Shown piece after piece: positions 1 to 6,369 of a DNA stretch of 6,622 nucleotides. This DNA comes from Actinomycetes bacterium. Its GTDB lineage: Bacteria; Actinomycetota; Acidimicrobiia; Acidimicrobiales; Acidimicrobiaceae. Location: NCBI GenBank assembly GCA_021844725.1, contig JAKBSX010000169.1:1-6622 (forward strand), given 5' to 3'. The position numbers were made by a program, and so were the translations under genes. A model generated the notes under the pieces. That model ran no database searches and was not told the DNA's origin. It saw only the letters and a program-made list of their open reading frames with translations. Position 1 is the first letter of the stretch; each line of letters opens with the position of its first letter.

Positions 1-2937
1 ATGAGGATCAAATGGAGGCATGTGTGCAACCACGAAGGTAACATTTGCAGTATCAAGGCTCAAAACGCTCACAAGCCAGTTGTACTGTTCCTGGTTGGGA
101 ACCTGATAACGGTCAGAAGATAGCAAACCACCATGGGAGTTGTCCAGAACGATAAATTCAGCATTGCCGTACGTGAACGTGTAATGGGTGGGACCGAATA
201 TCTTGGCAAAGAATCGGTTTTCAGGGTTGGCACCCTGACTGATTTCATGATTGCCGACTGTGAGGTGATATGGTATACCGGAACTATTCATCACATTGCT
301 CAAGAAACGAAGATTTGCCAGTGTGCCGGAGTTGACCATGTCCCCCTGCGTCATGATAAAGGAAGGGACAGCCTGCTGCGGCAACTGTTTCATCTGACTG
401 AAGATTGCGTGAAGTGCCACATCGCCGGTAGAATTAGGATTGCTTGCGACGAGATGCGCATCATCTATTGAGAGGAAGGTGAATCCGTTGTTAGAAAAAC
501 TTGAAGGAGACTCGGCAAATTGCAGCCATTTAGGATTCTGCGGTATGGGAACATACGGAGGCACTACCAGTGGCCGTGGAGAGTAAAGGGCTGAAAGATC
601 GCTTACGAACAGATGACCAGTGAGCGTCTTAGCAGGGTTGATTATCAGGAAATCAAGGAAATAGGTGTTGAGCGGAAACTGAAGGGCCGGGGAAAGATTG
701 GCTATTATCAGCCGCCATCCGTTGAATGTGATATATGTGGGGTAGAAAACAGCGAGCTGCCCGTTGGATTGGGCATAGCCCTCCGCGAACCAGAGACCGC
801 TTCCATCTCCTTTTATCCATATCCCCACACTTGTTGGTTTCTTTACTGTTCCTGGTGGTGGCATGTAGACGTTCGGAATGGGGAAGAAGACAAACTGCTT
901 AACACCTGTTCCTGCAGGTATTGAGTAATTTATTTCCATCGATCCGGCGGAGGATGGTACCCTCTTAACAGTTGTGTTCAGGCCTATGTTGCCCGTCGTG
1001 CCCTCTGTGAGGAATGTAGACCAGTTGGAGACGTCCGTCATTGTATCCACGACCTGAACAATTTGACCAACAGCAACGCTGGCAGAACCAGTTGCGCTTC
1101 CAGCCTCAGCCGTGACATTGACCAGCCCAACTCCGCTTCCAGAAGTGAATATCCCGGTTGCAGTAACGGTTCCAAGACTCGCGTTGTTAACAGCCCAGTC
1201 AACAGATCCATTTGGCAATATAACGCTGCCACCATTGAGTGAGATTCCAAGTGCATGCAATTGTAGTGATTGATCAGCAGAAAGATTTGCTTCACTTGGA
1301 GTGACGATAACGGAAGCGAGCCTGTTGACAACAGTGATAGGGACTGACTCAACAATGCCGTTCGACGTTGTAGCTATGAGTCTCCCGTGTCCTGAGAAGC
1401 CGGCTGCGGTCAGCTCATTTCCAGAAATTGTGGCGAGCCGGGACGGGCTGACACTGAGAGAAACTGAACTGGAAGAAGGATTGCCGAGGCTGTCAAGGGA
1501 ATATGCGGAAACCGGAATAGTTGTTCCATCCAGCACTGTAAGCGGTTTATTGCCGTTGACCACTACTGAAGTCGCGGAGCCAGGAAACAATTCAGTGGTA
1601 CGCACAAATATGCCCACTGCAACTGGCCGTTGAGATCCGTCAGAGGGAGAATTCATTACAGAAACATTCGGATTACCAGGAATCCTGGCAACCAATTCGC
1701 TCGATCCACCGCCATCGAACATCATCGCATTATATGCGCCAAGCTGAATCAGATATGCTGCCACTTCCGGATAAGTTACGCCAAGGCTCAGAGCAGGCTG
1801 TATACCGTCGAATACAACAAAGAACACGTGTTTCCCGTTTTTGCTTATTCCCACGGCGGTCCTTGCAGTGTTTGTCAAAGGCGTTGACGGCGTTGGCACG
1901 ATCCTGCCGTTACGAACTACAATTGCCTGCCCGCCCACAGCTTGGTAGAAATTATTGAAAGGAGAAAGTTTCCATCCTATATTGACAATATTGCCCTTTT
2001 GCAGATTATCTGATATCCAGCTGTTTGAAGCCACACTCTGACCAATCAATACAGCCCCGCTTGTCAGGGGAGGCACAGTGGTTGCGTCAGTCAAAACACT
2101 GGTAACTACATATGCGTGCGGCTGACCTGCCACGCCTTGCAGATAGGCCACAGAGTGACCCTTCACCGTCAGTGCCCCGCCATACGCCGGCGTGAACATA
2201 ACCAGACCGTTACTGAGTATGTTGATGGACGAGAGTCCAAAGTTACTGGAATCGTTCATGTCAGTGACATTGCCGGAGAAATCCTCATGCACGATTGCCG
2301 CGGTTCCATTTTTGAAAACACCAAACACACCATTATTGCAGTCGATGCAGTCGGCGACCGGGCTCTCGCGCAGAGTTCCATTGACGAGCAGCATATCCAT
2401 TGGAGCTCCAGTCCCGTGAATAAGGAAATAACCTCCGTCGATTCCCCCAACTTCGCTGGAATTATTAGACATGGCCGTAAGTGTTGAATCACCACTGACT
2501 AGTGAGTTGTTGGAAAGAACTGGTGTGATTTCAACATTCGAATTTGAAGTGTTTATTGATAGAACGTTAGATCTTTCAGGTCCCTGAACCGTTTGGAACG
2601 CTTGAGTAAAATGGCTGACTCCAGAAGTTACAGTGAACTGCGAAGTATTTTGCTCGCTCACAACGAGCGGCCACCCTTGAGGCGTCTGGGGGAGCCATTG
2701 CGAGCCTTGTCCATTCTGGCTTACCGAATTTTGTGAAGCACTCATTTGCGATGTAGTCCCTGGATATATTTTCGATACTCCTGCGATATTCGCCATTGAA
2801 TTAATCGTAGTTGAACTGTCATTCGTTGACGCCCCGTGGAACAGAGTCCCAGTGGGCAAAATCATGAACGTTGCGATGACAAGACAGACCAACACACTTA
2901 CGAGTCCCAACGAGCTGCGACGTGGATTCAAACCCAT
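1..2937 (-). CDS. Exported NAGPA-type phosphodiester glycosidase fused to Ig-like, sugar-binding-like and metallophosphoesterase domains (C-terminus beyond window)
   Basis: The minus-strand frame is open from ATG at 2937 to base 1 (979 codons, no stop), so the protein is larger than that. Residues 1-36 look like a signal peptide or N-terminal anchor: R6 R7, then a hydrophobic run at about 10-28 and a possible cleavage after HGA (34-36). Residues about 105-447 match the NAGPA/DUF2233 phosphodiester glycosidase family: IDGGYF (166-171), RTAVG (359-363), FDGGGSS (407-413) and NSPSDG-QRPVAVG (429-442). Known members cleave sugar-1-phosphodiester bonds. Residues about 446-536 and 537-623 are Ig-like, the second Big_2-like. 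Residues about 625-785 resemble the jelly-roll sugar-binding module of related Firmicutes proteins (GIWIKGDGSG, then FNGWRL). From about 815 follows a calcineurin-like phosphoesterase with D826-x-H828, G865-D866, G895-N896-H897-E898 and H972; the final GHxH-type motif would lie outside. The start is supported by GAGGAG just upstream. The protein is rich in Asn, Ser and Thr, as surface proteins often are. Sequential glycosidase and phosphatase action is inferred. Confidence 0.93.
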   Translation of the reverse strand, partial: MGLNPRRSSLGLVSVLVCLVIATFMILPTGTLFHGASTNDSSTTINSMANIAGVSKIYPGTTSQMSASQNSVSQNGQGSQWLPQTPQGWPLVVSEQNTSQFTVTSGVSHFTQAFQTVQGPERSNVLSINTSNSNVEITPVLSNNSLVSGDSTLTAMSNNSSEVGGIDGGYFLIHGTGAPMDMLLVNGTLRESPVADCIDCNNGVFGVFKNGTAAIVHEDFSGNVTDMNDSSNFGLSSINILSNGLVMFTPAYGGALTVKGHSVAYLQGVAGQPHAYVVTSVLTDATTVPPLTSGAVLIGQSVASNSWISDNLQKGNIVNIGWKLSPFNNFYQAVGGQAIVVRNGRIVPTPSTPLTNTARTAVGISKNGKHVFFVVFDGIQPALSLGVTYPEVAAYLIQLGAYNAMMFDGGGSSELVARIPGNPNVSVMNSPSDGSQRPVAVGIFVRTTELFPGSATSVVVNGNKPLTVLDGTTIPVSAYSLDSLGNPSSSSVSLSVSPSRLATISGNELTAAGFSGHGRLIATTSNGIVESVPITVVNRLASVIVTPSEANLSADQSLQLHALGISLNGGSVILPNGSVDWAVNNASLGTVTATGIFTSGSGVGLVNVTAEAGSATGSASVAVGQIVQVVDTMTDVSNWSTFLTEGTTGNIGLNTTVKRVPSSAGSMEINYSIPAGTGVKQFVFFPIPNVYMPPPGTVKKPTSVGIWIKGDGSGLWFAEGYAQSNGQLAVFYPTYITFNGWRLIIANLSPALQFPLNTYFLDFLIINPAKTLTGHLFVSDLSALYSPRPLVVPPYVPIPQNPKWLQFAESPSSFSNNGFTFLSIDDAHLVASNPNSTGDVALHAIFSQMKQLPQQAVPSFIMTQGDMVNSGTLANLRFLSNVMNSSGIPYHLTVGNHEISQGANPENRFFAKIFGPTHYTFTYGNAEFIVLDNSHGGLLSSDRYQVPNQEQYNWLVSVLSLDTANVTFVVAHMPPFDPH

Positions 2938-2975
2938 CGATCTCCTCTACGGGCAATAATGAGCATGTTATTTAA
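2938..2975 (-). promoter_or_regulatory. Ribosome binding site and AT-rich promoter element of the large exported protein
   Basis: On the minus strand AGAGGAGAT ends three bases before the ATG at 2937. It is a close but imperfect match to the complement of the 16S 3' end and supports this start, although the spacing is short. Further upstream, TTAAATAA (2968-2975) is the only AT-rich box nearby. It would serve as an archaeal TATA element giving a leader of roughly 8 bases. No convincing bacterial -35 lies at the right distance from it. The RBS is fairly secure; the promoter is a guess. Confidence 0.45.
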
Positions 2976-3367
2976 CCCTGCCTCATCGTGACACGGTGGG
3001 ACAAGAATTCTGAGTGTTTCAATCTTTCAGTGTGGCGATGCCGCAATACATTTATTTCTGCATATTTCCAGATATTCTGCAGATATTACAGCAATACAGT
3101 AAGCCACTGGAGTGCGTCACTTGCATTGGACAGAGAGTCAATATCCAATGAACAAATTGGCAGAGATTTGCTAGTTTAATTGGCAAGCGTACATAGCATG
3201 ACAGTGTGATGAAAAAAGAAATAGACACAGGCCATGGTTTTCCTACTCCTTTCACTTTCATGACTATAGCGTTCTATCGAGCCTACAAGAGAGAAATGAC
3301 TGTAATAAGGCAGAAATTGCTCATGCGAATAGCAATCAAGAAATAACCAGGTCTGCATTTTGACTGC
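2976..3367. other. Intergenic region without a recognisable gene
   Basis: This stretch of about 390 bases separates the divergent large exported protein and the 86-residue membrane protein. Short open frames of 60-69 codons occur on both strands, but none has a ribosome binding site, a recognisable motif or protein-like composition. The visible structure is a short interrupted palindrome, CGTG-A-CACG (2987-2995), a tandem-like repetition of CAGATATT near 3069-3088, and the inverted repeat at 3124-3150 listed separately. Both divergent promoters probably lie here. Confidence 0.5.
3124..3150. repeat. Seven-base inverted repeat in the divergent intergenic region
   Basis: CATTGGA (3124-3130) is repeated exactly in inverted orientation as TCCAATG (3144-3150), with a 13-base spacer. 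The stem does not extend further and no T-run follows, so it is not a standard terminator. An operator half-site pair is possible; a 7-base repeat at this distance can also arise by chance. Confidence 0.3.
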
Positions 3368-3628
3368 ATGGTAGGGTATAAACAGAACATTTCGCCTTTA
3401 GATGAGATGCTGGAGCCCGTTAGGTTACATTTTCGGAGATTGCGTAAATACATATCACTGCTTCAGGTATTGAACGTCCTCGTCATACTATTCATTATTG
3501 GAAATCTGAATCAACAAACTACCTTCCTATTTGGGCTTGTTGCTCTGGCCATATCTGGATTGACGCAAGTGACAGTCTACTGGTTTATTCCCGGAACCAG
3601 AAGACCGTACACTTCTCAGGAAGCGTGA
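3368..3628 (+). CDS. Small two-helix membrane protein, function unknown
   Basis: The frame encodes 86 residues that I do not recognise. It has an amphipathic, charged N-terminus and two hydrophobic segments at about 29-46 and 51-74. They are joined by a short polar turn (GNLNQQ). Basic clusters RRLRK before the first helix and TRRP after the second suggest that both termini face the cytoplasm. The start is uncertain. No Shine-Dalgarno sequence precedes ATG 3368. A second in-frame ATG at 3407 (residue 14) lies 27 bases downstream of a TATAAA box, which would fit a leaderless archaeal transcript and give 73 residues. The gene is alone: the neighbour on the left is divergent and the next secure gene, 3825-4256, converges on it. 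It ends just before a hairpin at 3645-3662. The coding call rests on the clear two-helix pattern and positive-inside layout. Confidence 0.6.
   Translation: MVGYKQNISPLDEMLEPVRLHFRRLRKYISLLQVLNVLVILFIIGNLNQQTTFLFGLVALAISGLTQVTVYWFIPGTRRPYTSQEA
3375..3382 (+). promoter_or_regulatory. Possible TATA box for a start at 3407
   Basis: GGTATAAAC contains TATAAA at 3377-3382, centred about 27 bases before the in-frame ATG at 3407. This is the distance expected between an archaeal TATA box and a leaderless start codon. It lies inside the longer version of the reading frame (ATG 3368), so only one of the two interpretations can be right. I see no matching bacterial -35. Confidence 0.25.
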
Positions 3629-3644
3629 GATTGACAGACATTGC

Positions 3645-3662
3645 AGGATAGGAAACTATCCT
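3645..3662 (+). terminator. Perfect 7-bp hairpin with GAAA tetraloop after the small membrane protein
   Basis: AGGATAG (3645-3651), GAAA (3652-3655) and CTATCCT (3656-3662) form a perfect stem closed by a GNRA-type tetraloop, 16 bases after the stop codon at 3626-3628. The position suits a transcript 3' end or an RNA-stabilising hairpin. No T-run follows and the stem is not GC-rich, so intrinsic termination is uncertain. Confidence 0.4.
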
Positions 3663-3824
3663 CATCAGGATTTGTGGCAATTACGTTCAAGGCAAAGGTA
3701 GAAGCAATGAAAGCTGATGAGTCATTGAATCAAGTTTCGCTTGACCGAGAGACAAGTGCCATCTACTTGCATTTTGTGCGTCATTTGCTCGGATACCGGA
3801 CCAGTCTATGTGTGGGGGACAAAC

Positions 3825-4256
3825 TCAATAGACTGCCAAGAAAAAGATACAAATAAATAGAGTGCCCACAACAATGGAAGAATAGCACCAGCAAATGGCG
3901 TAGAAGAGCTTGCTTTGTTTAGCATGAATCTTATAGGAAAGTATTGCGATTACTCCAAGAATCAGGCCGATATTAGCATACCACTGCAGGAAGGACACTA
4001 GAACGTAATTCAAAAATACATCAGGTGATGGCAGTGAATAAAAGAGCACATTGAGGGCTATAACGTTGGTGAACGCTGTCACCCTACCAACGTAATGTTT
4101 TTCAGCAACTACCCCCACTATGATCATTGAAACAGGGGCGATAAATGCAGTGACTGACTTAGGTATAATCAAGAAAATCCAAGGAATGCCGAGGAATTGA
4201 TTTACAAAATAGAACAAGCTTGAAAGAATATACAAAAGCATTTGATCTATAAGCAT
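3825..4256 (-). CDS. Multi-pass integral membrane protein, family not recognised
   Basis: The 143-residue frame is strongly hydrophobic, with about five predicted membrane segments: roughly 8-32, 35-52, 59-75, 82-107 and 116-141. The last runs to the C-terminus. Short charged links separate them (EKHYVGR at 52-58, YKIHAKQSK at 108-116). I see no catalytic, transport or binding motif that names a family. An in-frame stop lies 15 bases upstream of ATG 4256, which fixes the earliest start; a second Met at residue 6 is an alternative. GGGGGA lies about 18 bases before the ATG, too far for a good ribosome binding site. The gene is transcribed towards the 86-residue membrane protein and away from the DUF3825 gene, and has no operon partner. 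Long uninterrupted hydrophobic segments support a real gene. It could be a fragment of a larger transporter. Confidence 0.6.
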   Translation of the reverse strand: MLIDQMLLYILSSLFYFVNQFLGIPWIFLIIPKSVTAFIAPVSMIIVGVVAEKHYVGRVTAFTNVIALNVLFYSLPSPDVFLNYVLVSFLQWYANIGLILGVIAILSYKIHAKQSKLFYAICWCYSSIVVGTLFICIFFLAVY

Positions 4257-4424
4257 AAGCGAAAGCGATTAGATTCCCCCTTGGTGTTTTGGTGACATCC
4301 TCTCTGAAAAGTTGTGTTGTATCTCAATCCCCCGTTTTTCCACACGTATTCCGTCTTGATCTTGTTTTTCGTTGTCGCGAACTGATGTGTTTCTGTCAGA
4401 TTTTGGTCGGAATGGTTGACAACA

Positions 4425-4433
4425 TATTATAAA
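4425..4433 (+). promoter_or_regulatory. AT-rich box immediately upstream of the DUF3825 gene
   Basis: TATTATAAA lies just before the candidate TTG start at 4435, and TTGACA occurs at 4416-4421. Neither pairing works well. From TTGACA a -10 box would fall near 4439, inside the coding frame, where the match is poor. Used as an archaeal TATA box, it would place the transcript start near 4455, after the candidate start codon. It is probably part of the promoter region, but the arrangement does not resolve the start. Confidence 0.25.
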
Positions 4434-4434
4434 C

Positions 4435-5280
4435 TTGGATATCATTTCATTTACTACGTCTGGCACTGAAAGGGGACAAGTTGGATCTTCAAATGTTCCG
4501 CTTTGGAACTTCGCTTACCATCCGCATCCTTCATGGTTGGAGAGTGTCGCAGCTGTAGCCAAGCCTGAACCTTGGGGAACTGGCTATAAAGTTTTAGAAT
4601 TATACCTTCGGGCTAACTTCGAGATCGCAAAGAGAACTGGAAAGATTTATGAGAATAAGGAAAATGGTATGGCATTCTGGAGAGCTGGAAGTCTTCTTAA
4701 TACCACGGCGGATCCTCTTTGGATAGTCTACAGGCGGAATCGACGTGATTTCCCGTCATGGGCCTTCAGAGAAGTAATGACCGGTGACACGCCGAATGGA
4801 GAGGATGCGAAGAAGTACGAAATCAAACATGAATTCCCTGAGTTTCATCGAGATTGGCTTATTCATTTTGAACAGACAGGTCTACAGCACATCCTGCGCG
4901 ATTCAAGGAACGTAGAAAGACTTAGAAAGGTCTTTACTGATGCTTTGGGTGGCACATTCAACGAGCACTTAATTTTTCGTGCCATATATGGCGAGATACA
5001 GCTGAAGCGTAAAGAGGAAGCTGTATTGCCACAGTGGTACCACGGAGACTACAAATTCGTAATGCCACTTTTCCTTACCCAATCGCAAAAGGTAGACCTT
5101 ACAGCAGCGCTCGAACCGGATGAGGCGCTGAGACGCTATGTCGTGAAAACTCTTCTTATGCCAAACTATGCTTATGCATATACTAGAGCTGTAGTTAAGA
5201 GCAGGGATATGTTCGCAGCTTGGATGCTGCTAGACGAGCGGGAACTGGAAGTCGCACCTATTGAGGATGAACTGGAGTAG
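4435..5280 (+). CDS. DUF3825 domain protein
   Basis: This 281-residue protein matches, from memory, the conserved pattern of DUF3825, a family without established function. In order: LWNFAYHP (23-30) and PEPW (44-47); a helical segment LELYLRANFEIA (54-65); the FNTGL-like block FWRAGSLLNTTADPLW (81-96); DWLIHFE then HILRDSRNVERL (140-163); the hallmark VLPQWYHGDYKFVMPLFL (197-214), equivalent to the family's IPQ-YY-G-IQ-LLPL; and TLLMPNYAYAYTRAV (239-253), equivalent to TLDMAYNNARL. It spans nearly the whole protein, with no OST-HTH/LOTUS or other added domain. There is no signal peptide or membrane segment, so it is probably cytoplasmic. The start is the weak point: no in-frame ATG precedes residue 79, an in-frame stop lies at 4417-4419, and TTG 4435 is the only conventional choice. 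It lacks a Shine-Dalgarno sequence. A few N-terminal residues may have been lost. The nuclease-like pseudogene converges on it from 5300. Confidence 0.82.
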   Translation: MDIISFTTSGTERGQVGSSNVPLWNFAYHPHPSWLESVAAVAKPEPWGTGYKVLELYLRANFEIAKRTGKIYENKENGMAFWRAGSLLNTTADPLWIVYRRNRRDFPSWAFREVMTGDTPNGEDAKKYEIKHEFPEFHRDWLIHFEQTGLQHILRDSRNVERLRKVFTDALGGTFNEHLIFRAIYGEIQLKRKEEAVLPQWYHGDYKFVMPLFLTQSQKVDLTAALEPDEALRRYVVKTLLMPNYAYAYTRAVVKSRDMFAAWMLLDERELEVAPIEDELE

Positions 5281-5299
5281 CGAATGCGACACAGTATGC

Positions 5300-5788
5300 T
5301 TATCGAATCAGGGCACTATTTGACAAATTAAGAATATCTCGCCCAATCTTTCCCCTCGTCAGCAGTTCCCACATGGATTCATATTTAGGGTATCTTTGAG
5401 ATTGACTCCTTTTGTGCCGTTGCTCCAGCTTAGATTTGAGCATAAGAGACTTGGTATATCGCTGGCGTGTACGATGAAACACCTATGTGTCTTGTTGGGA
5501 TACTGAAAACTTTTCTGCCACAACACGAAAATACGAAATTCAAGATCGTCGTATGAACCCATATGCTAGACCAAAAAATGGTGCTTGCTTCACACTTTTT
5601 ACATCAACAATTGCAAAGGAGTTCATCCTCTTTGCGAAGAGGTTGATTCCCATGACATGACCCATGGTGACGGGCGCTCCAAAACTGAGCCTCCATAGGA
5701 CGGATGCCACGTAAAATTCCGATGCAAGACTAGTAGAATTTCTTTTGTTTGATACACCTTTCACCCCGATATGAAATGATGAAGATAT
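5300..5788 (-). pseudogene. Decayed PD-(D/E)XK nuclease-like gene with lost start and frameshifts
   Basis: Three overlapping minus-strand frames together read as one PD-(D/E)XK-type protein. Frame A (intact from GTG 5764 to 5540) has the N-terminal helix LASEFYVASVLWRL, a GxxMGINLFA strand where Asp is expected at GID (here N41, AAC at 5642-5644), and the IVDVKS strand (D54, K56). Frame B (5562-5359) continues with DLEFRIFVLW and CFIVHASDI, like the later strands of such nucleases. Frame C (to the stop at 5300) supplies RYPKYESMWELL, like the family's closing helix. Two frame changes are needed, near 5545-5567 and near 5400. Reading frame B through the first junction also meets a TAG. AGAGGAGG (5795-5802) sits six bases before ATA (5786-5788), in frame A, where an ATG would be expected. 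Start loss, an altered catalytic position and two frameshifts argue for decay rather than one sequencing error. The original substrate is unknown. Family assignment is by pattern only. Confidence 0.55.
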
Positions 5789-5794
5789 AATGGG

Positions 5795-5802
5795 CCTCCT
5801 CT
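5795..5802 (-). promoter_or_regulatory. Orphan Shine-Dalgarno sequence of the nuclease-like pseudogene
   Basis: AGAGGAGG on the minus strand is the best ribosome binding site in the right half of the window. No ATG, GTG or TTG follows at a usable distance: the codon at the right spacing and in frame is ATA (5786-5788), and the nearest GTG (5762-5764) is 30 bases away. This marks the former start of the gene. Confidence 0.5.
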
Positions 5803-6334
5803 AAAGTCACATAATTCAGAGAACGACTACGATACTTCAGTGGTTATTGTATGCCATTTATCCTAGATTCCACCGATGAACCAGGAACTCTGAACAGATG
5901 CGAATTGCCAAATTCGTTCAAAATACGGATCCTTTTCTAACATTTAGTGGTTGTTTCACACCTTCGACAGAATCTCGAATTCGGGTTTGGAAGTCATAAT
6001 ACTCACAATAATTCGGAAAGAAGTGAGACTTCCAGCGATTGAGTCTGCAGGCTGAAGTCTTCGTTCTTCGGAGTGATTGGGAAGAAGAGGTGTAATGACT
6101 AACCACAAAGATTCAATATAGAAAAATGATACGAATTTCCCTATATCTACTGGGTTATCAAAGTCGCGCTTAATTCAAATCTTCTTGGTTGCCGCTCAGA
6201 GAAGTCTTTGAGAATCACGACAGTCTTCAAGCTTTTTCGGTTATTACAAGGTCGTGGAAATTCGGTCGCTGACGCTAGTCCGAGCATCATCGTTAGGCTG
6301 TTTGACTACACGCTTTAACTAAGTTACCATAGGA
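5803..6334. other. Stretch without a recognisable gene
   Basis: All six frames are broken by stops. The longest open stretch (minus, 5918-6106, 62 codons) is rich in Ser, Arg, Lys and aromatic residues and shows no family pattern or ribosome binding site. I find no tRNA, no repeat array and no transposase motif. The only ordered structure I see is the bulged hairpin at 6026-6060. Together with the adjacent pseudogene, this may be gene remains decayed beyond recognition. Confidence 0.5.
6026..6060. repeat. Bulged inverted repeat (10 paired bases, 14-base loop)
   Basis: AGACTTC (6026-6032) pairs with GAAGTCT (6054-6060). After one bulged C, AGC (6034-6036) pairs with GCT (6051-6053), leaving a 14-base loop at 6037-6050. 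No T-run follows on either strand. It could be an RNA hairpin, an operator or a mobile-element end; no coding sequence explains it. Confidence 0.35.
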
Positions 6335-6353
6335 ATGTCTTTATTTGAGACAT
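6335..6353 (+). promoter_or_regulatory. Inverted repeat overlapping a TATA-like box upstream of the partial gene
   Basis: ATGTCT (6335-6340) and AGACAT (6348-6353) form an exact inverted repeat around TTATTTG. The AT-rich box CTTTATTT (6339-6346) inside it is centred about 27 bases before ATG 6370, the spacing of an archaeal TATA box for a leaderless gene. A repressor site overlapping the promoter is one reading. No Shine-Dalgarno sequence lies between it and the ATG. Confidence 0.3.
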
Positions 6354-6369
6354 ACATTCAGAAGTTTCG

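Noticed and set aside
133..2487. Several plus-strand frames of 74-123 codons (for example 133-471, 613-924, 1301-1633, 2116-2487) and minus frames at 1038-1355 and 2256-2495
   Set aside because: All lie inside the continuous 979-codon minus-strand gene, whose frame carries consistent family motifs. Their products show no domains and have no ribosome binding sites.
2988..3358. Short frames on both strands in the divergent intergenic region (63, 69 and 60 codons)
   Set aside because: They overlap one another, lack ribosome binding sites, and have compositions typical of translated non-coding DNA.
3641..3856. Plus-strand open frame of 71 codons after the small membrane protein, or 49 codons from ATG 3707
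   Set aside because: The TTG start lies at the foot of a stable hairpin, the product shows no recognisable pattern, and the end overlaps the convergent membrane protein gene by 32 bases. AGGTAG before ATG 3707 is weak support for a short peptide only.
4416..4444. TTGACA at 4416 as the -35 of a standard bacterial promoter for the DUF3825 gene
   Set aside because: A -10 at 17-base spacing would be ATATCA inside the coding frame and downstream of the TTG start; the nearby TATTAT is only 3 bases away.
4269..4466. Minus-strand frame of 65 codons before the membrane protein gene
   Set aside because: It overlaps the 5' end of the DUF3825 gene on the opposite strand, has no ribosome binding site and resembles no family.
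5918..6106. Minus-strand frame of 62 codons, considered as a transposase remnant
   Set aside because: No DDE or helix-turn-helix motif could be placed in it, and no flanking terminal repeats or target duplication were seen.
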